Below, in pieces: positions 11,405 to 22,225 of a DNA stretch of 64,000 bases; position 1 is the first letter of the stretch, and every line of letters begins with the position of its first letter. The notes under the pieces were generated by a model. The model was not told the origin of the DNA, searched no databases, and worked only from the letters and a program-made list of their open reading frames with translations. Origin of the DNA: Aristolochia californica. Lineage: Eukaryota; Streptophyta; Magnoliopsida; Piperales; Aristolochiaceae. The position numbers were made by a program, and so were the translations under genes. The stretch spans positions 35,897,430 through 35,961,429 of the forward strand of contig JARWKL010000008.1 in the NCBI GenBank assembly GCA_029961685.1. The letters run 5' to 3'.

Positions 11405-13334
11405 ATGTCAACACCTCCTCAATTGACATCAATAATTAACACTAGTTCTAGTGTGGCCATAAATAATGACTCAACTCCACCAGAGTCATTACCCTCTGTC
11501 ATAAAAGTGGGCCCAGATGAAATTACCATAAATGAGGATGAAGGAAACACTACCCATACTTCAAAAAGACAAAAAAAGTCTCATGTGTGGTTGGAATTCA
11601 AAGAAGTATCACTTAATGGTACAAAAAAGGATCAGTGTGTTCATTGTAAAATCAATTTGAGTATTATTAGTAGTGGAGTGACCATACATATGAGTCGACA
11701 TTTGAAACGTTGCACTAGTAGAAAAGTGACAATGAGAAAACAAAAAACCTTAAACTTTTAACCAGTGGGAGTGGGGTCTAATGTTGATCAAAGTCCATCT
11801 GGACTTCCTTTTATGGATTTTGGACGAAAATATGATCAAGCTAAAATGAGAGTAGTCATTGCTTATTGGATTCTTATGCATGAGCATCCATTCATGATAG
11901 TAGAAGAGGAGGGATTTAATTTTGTAATGAAGATGGCAAATATGAATTATGAGAAAATATCCCGTAAGACCATTAAGAAGGAGTGTATGGAGGTGTATGA
12001 GGTAGAGAAAAAGAAATTAAAAATTTTGTTAAAAGAGATTAACAAGATTAGTCTTACCATGGATCTTTGGAAGTGCCAAAATCAAAAGATTGAATACATG
12101 GTTATTACTGGGCATTTTATTGACAGTAATTGGAAGCTACAAAAACGAGTTTTGTGCATGTTCCTCCTCCTCGCCGTGGCGTTGATATAACAGATGTTAT
12201 TTACAAGTGTTTGAAGGAGTGGGAGATCGAAAAGAAAGTTTTTAGTATTTCAGTTGATAATGCTGCATATAGTGATGTTTGTATGAGAGTTTTGAAAGAA
12301 GATTTTTCAAGGAAAAAAAATTGGTTTGTGGTGGAAAGTTGTTTCATGTGTGCTATTGTGCTCATATTTTGAAGTTATTAATCCAAGATGGTCTTGTTCA
12401 GATTAAGGATATCATTGATAATGTGCGTGAGAGTGTCAAATTCATAAATCTGCCTGAGCCTAGACTTCGCATATTTTCTGAAATTGTACAACAACTAAAA
12501 CTTGGTGAAAAGAGGTTGGTTATTGATTGTCCAACTCGTTGGAACTCTACTTATGACATGTTGTATTCTGCATTAAAATTCAAAGATACATTCTCTAGAT
12601 CTAAAGTTATAAAATCAACTTGTGATTGTTTGCCAAGTCTTGATGAATGGGAAAAGGTTGACATGGTGTGTGAGATTCTAGAAGTTTTTAATACAGTTAC
12701 GAATATAATTTCTGGGAGTGACTACCCTACTTCTAATTTTTACCTTAGTGAGGTATATAGGGTAAAAGATGTTCTGAATTTTTATTCTACAAATGAAAAT
12801 ATTTTCATTAGGACAATGGTTAGTAGAATGAAAGAGAAATTTGAGAAGTACTGGGGTGAATACAATTTATTGATGGTTGTTGCTTCAGTTTTGGATCCAA
12901 GGGTCAAATTAAAGTTGATCGTAATGTGTTTTCTAGAGATATACTCTAAGGAGGAAGCTACAATGAAAATAAATTTAGTTTGACACACCTTATATGAGAT
13001 CTACGATGAATATGTATCCTTATATAATTTGGATATTAGAAATGAAGAGATTGTTTCAAGTACTAGCTCTGCGGGTGTTTCCACAAGTCGTAGGCCTTCA
13101 TCAAGTTTTGGTTGGTCAAAGTTAATGAATTATATGAAACAAGTGGATATACTTAATTCACCAAGGTCAGAATTGGAAATTTATCTTGAAGAAGGTGTAT
13201 ATATTTGTGATGAAACTTCACAATATGATTTTGATATTTTAGAATGGTGGAAAGTGAATCATATGAAAATTTGGGTATTATCTAAGATGGCAGCAAATAT
13301 CCTTGTAATTCCCATATCCACAGTAGCTTCATAG
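11405..13334 (+). pseudogene. hAT (Ac-like) transposase, degenerate
   Basis: Domains appear in the correct order for an Ac/RICESLEEPER-type transposase. The first is a BED zinc finger (11570-11725: a Trp-x-x-Phe start, a CVHC pair, then HMSRH ending RHLKRC). The catalytic core follows, with LTMDLWKCQNQK near 12055 and SVDNAAYSD near 12255. The insertion and core continue through DCPTRWNSTYDMLY near 12525. The C-terminal dimerisation region is at 13170-13260 (SELEIYLEE, then FDILEWWKVN). Several lesions break it: an in-frame TAA at 11759, frame changes near 12165 and 12315, a TGA at 12981 and a TAG at 13332. Codon use and motif spacing remain recognisable, so inactivation looks moderate in age. 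Confidence 0.85.
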
Positions 13335-13859
13335 TCTACATTTAGTACTGGTGGTAGAGTAATAGACTCATATCGTTCTTCCATAGCACCAAATACAGTT
13401 ATAGATTTGATTTGTGGCAGTAATTGGGTTCGGGTTCTTCACGGTATAAAGAAAAATCAAAAGGTGAATTTCTTTGATTAATTATTTATTGTGATATTAT
13501 TTAGTTTTTTTTTTTTTTTATGATTACAACCTAAGAAGAAGAGTGTAGAGATAATGCTACCAGCTATATGATTTTTCATGTTTTTTTTATCACGGTAATT
13601 TTAATATTTTTAACGACATTAAGTAACTAGTAGTGGAAGAGTATTTTTTTTATTTGACAATAACTAATTTTATTTTTTTATTTTTGTCATAGGTGGAGAT
13701 TTTGCTCATGTAGGGACGTATATTATTTTCTAGCATGAAGAGAAACAACTATAGTTTATAAATTTATAATGGATTTATAGTTTTTATTTGGGTGATTGTA
13801 AATTGATAGTGATAATTCATTTAATTTTGTTGTGTTTGATTATTGTATGGAGTTTATTC

Positions 13860-14030
13860 ATAATATTATACAGTGTATGGAGTGTTTAGACTATTTTATG
13901 GAGTGTATAAAAAATTTCATGGAGTGTTTATGGAATGTATAGACAATTTTATGGAGTGTATGGAGTATATAAAAAAATTCATGGAGTGTTTATGGAATGT
14001 ATAGACAATTTTATGGAGTGTTTATGGAGT
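13860..14030 (+). repeat. Subterminal minisatellite (TATGGAGTG family) in the hAT element
   Basis: The block CATGGAGTGTTTATGGAATG then TATAGACAATTTTATGGAGTG repeats with a period near 60 bp, about two and a half times. It lies between the transposase and the right terminus. Confidence 0.7.
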
Positions 14031-14049
14031 GTTTATGTAGGTGTTATGT

Positions 14050-14220
14050 GTATTGATTATGCCCAATTTTAAGTCGAGGTCATGTCGAATTTTATACAGG
14101 TATTATATACATAGATTATATTCAATTTTAAGTAGAGGTCATACCCAATCTTATACATGTATTATATATATAGGTTATGCCCAATTTTATGTAGAGGTCA
14201 TGCCCAATTTTATGTAAAAT
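14050..14220 (+). repeat. Second subterminal repeat cluster (about 65-bp units) in the hAT element
   Basis: Three diverged units are built on CCAATTTTAAGTAGAGGTCAT and a TTATACATGTATTATATA-like spacer. Similar sequence appears, inverted, in the relic at 61390-61740. Confidence 0.65.
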
Positions 14221-14453
14221 GTATGCATAATTTTATATACAATTTATTTTATATATATATTTTTTAAAAATTTAAATGTATGTTGAAGCTCGAGCTCTGC
14301 TTGAAGCTCAGCTCGAATTCGGTTAAAATTTTTGGGCTCGAGCTCGATAACAATTTTAGGCTCGAGACGGGGTTTGGCTCGAAATATTTAAATCAAGCTC
14401 AGCTCGAACATAGGCAGGTTCGGGCTCGGCTCGATGCCACCCCTATCCCACAG

Positions 14454-14523
14454 CCTCTTATTCTACTGGCTTTACATTGTTTATAAGCAAATGACACCCA
14501 AATAATAGGTAAATCAGTTACAA
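14454..14523. other. Short downstream flank of the BAHD gene
   Basis: Only about 80 bp separate the hAT right end from the BAHD stop codon, so the 3' untranslated region and polyadenylation signals of that gene must be short or overlap the transposon insertion. Confidence 0.4.
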
Positions 14524-16151
14524 TCAAATCGCTGGTTTAATGAAGGAGAAACTTAAACCGTCCTTATCTTCCACCACCCGTTCCCCTACTCCTCTCGTCG
14601 CCTTTTCCAGCTCCACAATGAACTCCTCCATTGCTTGCCTAGGCAAGCAAATCGGGATAAGAATCCCTTTCACTCCCTCGTAGTTCCGGAAGGGTATATA
14701 AAAGCTTGAGACACCCGGTACAGTGCCCACATCACCGGCAGCCGGACCACCGTAAACCGGTCCCCCCCAGCCGAAATCCAATTCCTGAAACCCTGCAAGC
14801 CTAACGTCCGACACCAGGTACGTGATTGCAGCTGGCTGAAACTGTGGTTTCCCGGCGAGAGCCATCAAATTCGCCACTGAGCGAATGTACTCCTCCGTCA
14901 CACTAAATTTCGCTTTTCTCACCAACTCCACCGCATATCCCAGAGAGTGCCCGCATAACTCGCTGGCAGTGGAGACAGCGGCAGGGAAAGCGAAGACGTT
15001 TCCGTAGTACCCATCCGGCAAGGGCGGGTTGAACTTGCGTCGTGCATTAGCTATGCATAGGACACGTACTTCTTCATCCGGAACTAGGTGGAGCGCGGCT
15101 GTGCGGCAGCGCCAGAAGGTTGCTGTGAGAATGTCGAAGGTGGAGGCATGGCGGAGAGACGTTGGGAGGTGCGTCCGGAGGTTAGATATGTCGGCGGGGC
15201 CGATGAAGAAAGAACGGTGAGTCATTTCGTTGCGAGAGGTCACAAGATTAACGAAGGTGGAACCTGCGGGGAAGCATTCGTACTCACGGTGGGAGAATCT
15301 GACATGCAGGGCAGTGCTGGCGCTGAGAAGGTGGCGTTCCCAGACAGGTAGCAAGGAAGGAGTTTCTGCGCCTCGGGCTATCTCGCCTGCCGCCTTCAAG
15401 AACTGGACGAACCCCGATGCATCGGCCATTGTATGGTTGAGACGGAGAGCTAAGATGAAAGCCCCACAACTAAGGCGGGTCACCTGCAGCCACCCATGTA
15501 TGAATTGTTAGCTATAACGAAAAGATAGAAAGGAATCAAGACTCCATTCGTACGTTTACTCTTCTTGAATGAACTCAAGTTTTAAACCCAGCCTGCGCTT
15601 TTGCGACTGGTCTGATAACAAGTATAGTTGTCACTATTGAAGATGCCACACCAGTAGAGGAAGCTAAGGCTAGAAAATACCTTATCCTACACAACTAGAT
15701 TACTTTCTTTAACCTGAATAAGCAGTAGCGGGCAGTGAAGTATCCCTCCTGAGCCAGGAATATCGTAGAGAAGTTCATCCAAATATGGGAATGGTGGCTG
15801 AAGTCTTTGGCTGAGTTCCTGAAGCTTCACATCTGCATCAGCCTCAATGTATAAAACGCCTTCCCCCGTGCATTCCACCACTAATTTCCGGTCAGGGCTT
15901 TCACGAAGCCGTCCGGCAAAAGGGTAGTAGTAAACAAGCACCCGAGCCAGGGAATCTCTGATGACCCGACATGGGTCTCTTCTGTCCATGGAGGGATTGT
16001 ATGGATAGAACTGTATAACAGGGATTTGAAAGCGGAGGCTTTGTTGGTCATCTATGTCTGAAAGTAGCTTGAATTCATGAGGAGTTGGCTTTGCGGGGGC
16101 AACTAAGACTGGTTCTTGCCTTCTGACAGAAAATTTTAGAGTTGATGCCAT
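14524..16151 (-). CDS. BAHD acyltransferase, benzyl-alcohol O-benzoyltransferase-like
   Basis: There are two exons: 16151-15714 (146 codons) and 15483-14524 (319 codons plus stop). They are joined in phase 0 across a 230-bp GT-AG intron, giving 465 residues, normal for the family. The HxxxD catalytic motif is HTMAD, just after the intron, and the structural DFGWG motif is near residue 382. The N-terminus ([20 protein letters not shown]) and the segment [14 protein letters not shown] are typical of the clade with benzyl alcohol O-benzoyltransferase and HSR201-like proteins. Such enzymes transfer an acyl group (for example benzoyl or acetyl) from CoA to alcohols in the cytosol to make esters. 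No frameshift or stop is seen. Substrate is inferred from the clade only; other alcohol acyltransferase activities are possible. It sits between a hAT element and an LTR element. Confidence 0.92.
15484..15713 (-). other. Intron of the BAHD gene
   Basis: The donor is CAG|GTTAAAG and the acceptor is GGCTGCAG|GTGACC. The position after LLLIQ and before VTRL is the conserved single intron site in this acyltransferase clade. Confidence 0.9.
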
Positions 16152-16223
16152 TGGGAGGAGAAAGTATTAGGAGAGATAAAAGGGTGATTGATTGCGGGCT
16201 TGTCCATGGAAATCGCAGACCCG

Positions 16224-16234
16224 AGTTTTTATAA
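16224..16234 (-). promoter_or_regulatory. Probable TATA box of the BAHD gene
   Basis: On the minus strand the sequence reads TTTATAAAAAC about 75 bp upstream of the ATG at 16151, a normal distance for a short 5' leader. It is placed by position and motif only. Confidence 0.5.
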
Positions 16235-16389
16235 AGAGAAGAGGCAGAACAATGAAGCGTCAAAATTTTATGTTTTCTTCTTAAATTTACAGTTTATCTG
16301 CCTCTACTAAGATTTGTTCAGGGCGGCGGGTTAGTTTCCGAGATTAGTTCTGAAAATTGGATTCATTTCCTCCATGTTTCCAATAAAAT

Positions 16390-16712
16390 GATTAAACCAA
16401 AAACTCATATCAGCTTTTCCCTACAAGTTATATAGAATTGATCAAACAACTTTACCGCTATTTGTCATTTGTTGTTGTCTTTCCATCAAGATGCTCATCA
16501 GAATTGGAAAATTTACTTTACAACCTATTGTTTTTAGAATAATAATACAAATAACCAACTTTTCAACTTAATATCACATATACCCACATTTGAACATCAT
16601 TAAACCAAAAAAATCTCCTATCACCTTTCCCCTACCAAGTTGTATTGAGTTGATCAATCAGCTTTTCCGCTATTTGACGTTTGTGTTTTTTCATCAAGAT
16701 GCTCATCAATAG
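16390..16712 (+). repeat. Direct repeat, two units of about 115 bp
   Basis: A block beginning near ATTAAACCAAAAA and running through TTGATCAAACAACTTT-like sequence to TTTCCATCAAGATGCTCATCA occurs at about 16391-16505 and again at 16606-16712. The second unit leads into the LTR end at 16782. It may mark a duplicated part of that LTR. Confidence 0.55.
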
Positions 16713-17155
16713 TTTCATAAATAGTATACACCTAATCAATAATAAGTATGGAAAATATTATTATCCATTCCTAAATTCAATATGGTAATAGAGCTTTGAT
16801 CGATTAACCAGAACTAGATCATCGTCGTAGGAAATTGCCATCTATTGTAGTCGTCGTCGGCAACCCAGAAAACTTCTGCCTCCTCTGATTCGACCTTCCC
16901 TCGAGCCATCACATTTGTTGCCACTATCGTCGTTGCCGTAATCATCAACCTTCGCCCATTGTTCCGTCTTGCTAGTGCCATCACCGCAGTTCCGTCTCAC
17001 TGGCGCCATCACCGTCCTTCTCCATGCGACTTTCTACCGAACGGGATCGCCTTTCGCCACATCTTCACCTCCGTTGTCGTCGTCACTGTCCATCTTCACC
17101 GTTGCCACCTTGTCCGCTCTGCCGGCAACCACCCTCGATGGCGTTGCACACCTAT

Positions 17156-17560
17156 GCCGTGTCATGCAGGATTTTTCTCCAATCGTCTCTCCAACTCCTC
17201 TCCTGTGCCACACCGAGACATCACCACCGATTTCCGTCTCACTAGCGCCAACCCAGAACCCTTCTTCTTTCAATGTTCCCGTTGCCCAATGCCACACACT
17301 TGTGTCATGTTACACAAGATTTTTCCTCAGCTATCTATCCAACTCCTCTCCTGTGTTGCACTAAGACATTGACACCTCCTTCCATTTCGCTGGCGCCAAC
17401 CCAGAACCCTTCTTCTTCATTTATTGTTCCCATCGACATCACTGTTGAGTTGTTCCTGTCGCCTGTCGCAGCACACATGTGCCACGTAGCACATGATTCT
17501 CCCTCCGTCATCTCTCCAACTCCTCTCCTATGCCATGCCGAGACATCACTACTCGCAACC
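17156..17560 (+). repeat. Three diverged repeats of about 170 bp in the non-autonomous element
   Basis: Each unit contains a TGTCATG...CA(A)GATTTTTC segment, then CCAACTCCTCTCCTGTG, a GAGACATCAC-like motif and GGCGCCAACCCAGAACCC. The long overlapping ORFs here come from repetition and are not evidence of a real gene. Confidence 0.65.
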
Positions 17561-17869
17561 TCACCCTCGTCTCGCCATACCCCAGCTAGAGCAACTGACC
17601 TGAACCCTCTCCCATCGCCATCGCTCCACTGCCACCGTCTGCCGCTGTTTGCTCTACCGGCAACCTCCCGTGTAGGCGCCGCACCAAACCTGCCACGTAG
17701 TCTTAGCAGCGAATGGGAGACCTAAGTTCAGGGGAAAAATTATTTTTCCCCTCGATGCCCCGTCCTGCGCACATACCTGCATAGTGTGCGAACTCACACG
17801 TGTAGTTCACATGTGCAAGAAAAAAAAGACCTCACTGCAAAACTCTTCTCCCCATTCGAACGATGTGAA

Positions 17870-18165
17870 TCCGTCTGCCCTACCCGCTACTAGTACAACT
17901 GCTCTTTCACCAGATGATGCGATTCTGTCTGCCCCTACGGCTACCAATGCCTCTGATCTTCCACTAGACAATGCGATTTCGTCAACTCTAGCCACTACCA
18001 GTGACACTGCTCTTCTCAACCACTACTAATGCCGTTGCTCTTCAACCAGACGATGCGATTCTGTCCACCCTAGCTTCCTACCAGTGTCATTGCTCTTACT
18101 ACCAGTGCCGCTGCTCTTCCCAGTCGCTACCAATGCCGTTGCTCTTCCCAACCGTTACCTGCTGC
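17870..18165 (+). repeat. Short degenerate repeats around ACCAATGCCGTTGCTCTTC
   Basis: Units of about 50-60 bp alternate CAGACGATGCGATTCTGTC with CTACCAATGCCGTTGCTCTT. They are clearly related but too diverged for an exact copy number. Confidence 0.55.
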
Positions 18166-18371
18166 TCCCACCAAACCACTTTCGAGAACACGCTTCCTCT
18201 TTTTGAAGATCAAGTTTGGACTCTCCTCTCGAAGCTCCATCTTGAGGTAGACTCAAAATCAAACTTTGAAGAGTTATAATCACATACAGTCTCTACTATG
18301 ATTTTATAAAGAGTGTACACATGATAAATGATAATTACAACAAATATTATTCTCCATTCCTAAATTCAATA

Positions 18372-18900
18372 GTATAAACTTCGTCATCCATCCATCACGT
18401 AAGAATTTTGTAGTATCTTTTGGAGGATCTAAGGATGAAGTCACTTTATTTTTAGGGATATTTAGAAAAATACCGAAATAAACAAAATTATTTAGAAAAA
18501 TATCAAACTTTTAAAAATATTTACAAGAGTAACAGATTTCCTGCAATCCACATCGCATCCGTTAACCCTCTAAATCCAAAAAAAATATCTTTCCTCTTTT
18601 CTCTTCCATTCTCTTCTGCTCGACAGCCATTTATTCTGCACCATTCGTCGTACGCCTGCGCCGTTTGCTGTTTGCTTACTTCGTTCACTGTTCGGCTGCA
18701 TAGTTCGTCCTTCACCCTGCGTCGTTCGTCGTTCTCTTGTGGCTTCGTTGTAGAATGACTCATCTTGTTGACTTCCCATTGCTCAACAAGGCCCCTTCCT
18801 GTTTTCGGAGCTCCTCTCATTTCTCTTCCAGTTCGTCCAGGCATAATCACCGATTCGTCAGAACACTGCCCAACTCCCCTACCAGTTCGACCAACCCCTT
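18372..18900. other. Intergenic, no gene recognised
   Basis: ORFs on both strands are short and overlap each other. None has a motif I recognise. The segment TTTAGAAAAATATC recurs locally. Confidence 0.4.
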
Positions 18901-18958
18901 CATCGATTCCCCTCCACTAGTAGCGAGAAGTGAACCAGATTGGGAAGACGAAACTCAC

Positions 18959-19245
18959 ATAGAATCCTTAATGGGCACATTAGTGGCCATGAACAAGACG
19001 AACCTCTCGCATTGCAGATACAGTGTGGCGAATCAGTGCTTGGCCCCAAATGCCTTGTCGCTATTAACAATTGACCTGTACAGCGTGTGAACTGTGCGTT
19101 TCTGGCACTTCTCATGCTCTACCCAGATTACCTGAAATCAGATACCAAAAGCAAAGCTTAACCAATATCAGATTTAAAATGGAGAAAATGCACAACTGAG
19201 AAAGTAATGAACCTTGCAGTAGCAATTGCCTTTGTCCTGAATGAT
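18959..19245 (-). pseudogene. HD-ZIP IV START-domain fragment, copy 1
   Basis: There are two exon pieces: the end of one ending IIQDKGNCYCK (about 19210-19245), then a 79-bp gap with GT-AG ends, then 19131-18959. The second translates as VIWVEHEKCQKRTVHTLYRS, continues through AFGAKH*FATL and ends in ERFVLFMATNVPIKDSM. WVEH, the LYRS-(L/I)VNS stretch, AFGAKHW, QCERLVFFMATNVP and the intron site are all characteristic of the START domain of GLABRA2-type HD-ZIP IV transcription factors. A TGA replaces the Trp after AFGAKH. No homeodomain or leucine zipper is present, so this is a captured fragment, not a gene. Confidence 0.8.
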
Positions 19246-19720
19246 ATAGCTAAGAAGTGCGTTTGCAGCATTTTCCATGGAGGCATCCATGTTACCTTCG
19301 AGGGCCCACATGCAAACGATGTCAATCGTGGTCAGACGGGAGAATATCCTCTTCCTTTGGTTGAGGATGTGGGTGAAAGTTTCCATCACTACCTGTTGAG
19401 CCATCACGTGGTCCTTAATCTTGATCGGCGATCTGCCTAAATACTAATAGTATAGTAACTCGAATATTTTGAGGGCAATAGTTGTGGAGGTTTACCAGCC
19501 AATTCTCAGTACTCCCCAACAAATTCTTCAGCTCCATAGACTATATTGACACTGTAGTTTTCTTCACATACGATGTAAGCTTTAAGTTGTTGGGGAAAAA
19601 CCTTCTACCTCCAAGTTCGAGTAGAAGACCTTTTTGAAGGGGTAAATGACCTCTTCTCACTCCAAAAGACACATAAAATGTGCTCAAAACCTTCAATTTG
19701 TCTTCTATAAAAATCCACAT
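19246..19720 (-). pseudogene. Retroelement-derived domain upstream of HD-ZIP IV copy 1
   Basis: Minus-strand text includes FTHILNQRKRIFSRLT and, further upstream, a stretch aligned with LLVKVFYSNLKVEE of copy 3. This pattern (FYSNL..., then a basic arginine-rich stretch, then a hydrophobic helix) is that of the plant retrotransposon-associated domain often called putative plant transposon protein. The reading frame is broken. It joins the HD-ZIP IV piece at NAANALL. The family call is from pattern memory and moderate. Confidence 0.5.
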
Positions 19721-20429
19721 CCACCTTACTTTATTCCACTATGCTTTTTGAAACAAAATGTATGAAATACTTTATTTCGTTTGTTGTCGAGTTTGGAAAT
19801 GTGCCCTCCAATTAGTCATTTCCTTGGACACATCACCCTCTTTGGTTGGAGTCTTCTTTTTTGCCATCACTTTTGTGCAAACCATCTGTGGACTTTCTGA
19901 TTTGGTGGAAAAAGTGAGAAAATGAGGGTTTCTCCTTGGATTTGGAGGTGGGATGCCTCAAAACATTGAAAAGAAGTGAGGGTGAAGGCTCTAGAACTCT
20001 GGTAATGGCTAACGTTTGAAGTTGGGAATGATTTAGAATGAGAAAATAAAGTGAAAATTCATGTAAACTCTTTAACTTCTGATTTTGCATTGTGAATGAT
20101 TGATCATTCTGTCTCGATCGATTGATTAATCACTTAGGTTGATCAATCAATCAATATACATTGATCAACTCTTATGACACTACTAGCATGGGATGTGTCC
20201 TTTAAGCTCATATTTGTCAGCCTAAGTAGAACAAGGTCAGTTGCTCATGCCTAGTTCTCCTTGAAGCTTTAAGAACCGATCAAACCCTAATGGTTTGTCA
20301 AAATATTCGCTAGCTGATTTTTTGGTAGGAACAAATTCAATTCTAATTACCTTGGTTTGAACCAACTCTCTGATGAAGTAAGGGATTATTTCTCTGTTTT
20401 ATGAACAAGATGGGGAAGATGAAACTCAC

Positions 20430-20730
20430 ATACCAAATCCTTAATGGGCACATTAGTGGCCATAAAGAAGACGAGCATCTGGCATTCCAGTTACAGTGTG
20501 GCGAACCAGTGCTTTGCCACAAATGCCATGTCGCTGTTAACAAGTGACCTGTTCAGCATGTGGACCATGTGTTTTTGGCACTCCACATGCTCTACCCAGA
20601 TTACCTGAAATCAGATACCATAAGCCATGCTTAACCAATATCAGATTTAAAATGGAGAACATGCACAAATGAGAAAGTAATGAACCTTGCAATAGCCATT
20701 GCCTTTGTCCTGAATAATACAACTAGAAGT
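20430..20730 (-). pseudogene. HD-ZIP IV START-domain fragment, copy 2
   Basis: It has the same structure as copy 1. The main exon is 20604-20430 and reads VIWVEHVECQKHMVHMLNRS, then LVNSDMAFVAKHWFATL, with a stop codon where a Gln is expected (TLQLEC-like). The preceding exon piece ends DKGNGYCK-like at about 20684. It is closer to the family consensus at WVEHVE than copy 1 but carries different lesions. Confidence 0.78.
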
Positions 20731-21250
20731 GCGTTTGCAGCATTTTTCAAGGAGGCATCCATGTTACCTTCGAGGGCCCACATGATGTCAGCCATGGTCA
20801 GACGGGAGAATGTCCTCTTCCTTGGGTTGAGGATGTGGGTGAAACTTTCCATCACTACCTGTGGAGCCATCGTGAGGTCCTTAATTTTGACCTTGCATGA
20901 CCTACCGCCGGTCTGCCGAAATACTAATAGGATAGTATCTTGAATATTTTGAGGGCAATTACTGTGAAGGTTTACCAGCCAATTCTTAGTACTCCCCCCC
21001 AAATTATTAAGCTCCATAGGTTATATTGACGTTGTAGTTTTCTTCACATCTGATGTAAGCCTTAAGTTGTTTGGGAAAGCACTCCTCCAAATTCGAGTAG
21101 AACACCTTTACCAAGAAGGGGCAAATGACCTCTTCTCACTCCAGAAGACACATAATATGTGCTTAAAACCTTCAATCTCTTTTCTATAAAATTCCACATC
21201 CACCTTACTTGACACCACTATGCTTTTGAAGGAAAATGTTGGAAATACTT
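20731..21250 (-). pseudogene. Retroelement-derived domain upstream of HD-ZIP IV copy 2
   Basis: This copy keeps the longest open stretch (20631-21017, 128 codons), including MELNNLGGSTKNWLVNLHSN, then a KVKIKDLTMAPQVVMESFTH segment and ILNPRKRTFSRLTMADIMWA. The open frame continues into the captured HD-ZIP IV exon in a shifted frame. It is the same domain as in copy 1. Confidence 0.5.
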
Positions 21251-21750
21251 TAGTTCATTTGCTGTCGAGTTTGGAAATGTGCTCTCCAATTAAGCATTAC
21301 TCGCACACATCACCCTCTTTGGTTGGAGTCTTCTTCTTTACCATCACTTTTGTGCAAACCATCTTTGGATTTTCGGATTTGGTGGAAAAAGGGAGATAAT
21401 TAGGGTTTCTCCTCGGATTTGGAGCTGAGATGCCTCAAAACATTGAAAAGAAATGAGGGTGAAGGCTCTAGAACTTTGAAAATGGCTAGGGTTAGAAGTT
21501 GGAAACGATTTAAAATGAGAAATAAAGTAAAAATTCATGTAAAACTCTTTAACTTCTCATTTTGCACTGCAAATGATCGATCATTCTGTCTCGATCGTTT
21601 GATCAATCACTCAAGTTGATCAATCAATCAATATACATTAATCGGACTATGCACTATGTAGAATGACAGAATTGTAATCTTTTTTATTTCCATTTCACTC
21701 TTATGGCACTTCTAGCATGGGATGTGTCCTTTAAGCTCATATTTGTTGGA

Positions 21751-21890
21751 TCAAGGTGGGTCTCTCATGAGTAGTTCTCCTTGAAGCTTTAAGAACTGAT
21801 AAAATCCTAATGGGTTCGTCAAAATATCCGCTAGCTGATTTTCAATAGAAACAAATTCAATTCTAATTACCTTGGTTAGTGATGAATTAT
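21751..21890 (-). pseudogene. C-terminal tail of a copia polyprotein inside the array
   Basis: The minus strand reads EFVSIENQLADILTNPLGFY and then LKLQGELLMRDPP. ENQLADI(F/L)TKPL is the conserved end of Ty1/copia RNase H. A diverged copy is present at about 20270-20350. Its presence in more than one unit shows that copia sequence was part of the amplified unit. Confidence 0.65.
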
Positions 21891-21930
21891 TTCTATGTTT
21901 TATGAACGAGACTGGGAAGACAAAACTCAC

Positions 21931-22225
21931 ATAATGAATCCTTAATAGACACGTTGGTGGCCATAAAGAAGACGAGCATCTCGCATTGCAGTTACAGTGT
22001 GGCGAACCAGTGCTTTGCCCCAAATGCCATGTCGTTGTTAACAATTGACCTGTTCAGCATGTGGACCATGTGTTTTTGGCACTCCACATGCTCTACCCAG
22101 ATTACCTGAAATCAGATACCATAAGCCATTCTTAACCAATATCAGATTTAAAATGGAGAACATGCACAGATGAAAAAGTAATGAACCTTGCAGTAGCCAT
22201 TGCCTTTGTCCTGAATGATACACCC
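21931..22225 (-). pseudogene. HD-ZIP IV START-domain fragment, copy 3
   Basis: The main exon is 22105-21931 with WVEHVECQKHMVHMLNR, then AFGAKHWFATL and CEMLVFFMATN-like text. The intron and the preceding exon end (about 22190-22225) match copies 1 and 2. Lesions differ again, which shows independent decay after duplication. Confidence 0.75.

Larger units (their letters stand above)
9760..14445 (+). mobile_element. hAT DNA transposon, complete with terminal repeats and 8-bp TSD
   Basis: The left end is TAGGGGTGGCTTCGA and the right end is the inverse, TCGATGCCACCCCTA. The flanks are TCCCACAC (9752-9759) and TCCCACAG (14446-14453), which match at 7 of 8 positions. An 8-bp duplication is diagnostic of hAT transposons. 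Both subterminal regions are rich in GGCTCGAGCTCG motifs, typical of transposase-binding repeats. The element is 4686 bp and encodes a BED-finger transposase at 11405-13334 that is no longer open. It could only move if supplied in trans. Confidence 0.9.
16606..18371 (+). mobile_element. Small non-autonomous LTR retrotransposon with GC-rich body
   Basis: Near-identical LTR ends, CCATTCCTAAATTCAATA, are at 16765-16782 and 18354-18371. The first is followed by TGGTAATAGAGC, a one-base variant of the initiator-Met primer-binding site, so it was the 5' LTR. The internal 1.5 kb has no gag or pol. It is markedly more GC-rich than its surroundings and has proline/serine-rich ORFs in several frames, made by internal repetition. 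The left LTR boundary is uncertain. Confidence 0.6.

Noticed and set aside
15029..15511. Plus-strand ORFs of 63-93 codons across the BAHD gene
   Set aside because: They are antisense shadows of the GC-rich second exon.
16959..17725. Several overlapping ORFs of 70-150 codons in a GC-rich stretch, possibly a proline/serine-rich gene
   Set aside because: They are open in more than one frame at once, share the same repeated DNA blocks and lie between LTR ends with a PBS; no domain is visible.
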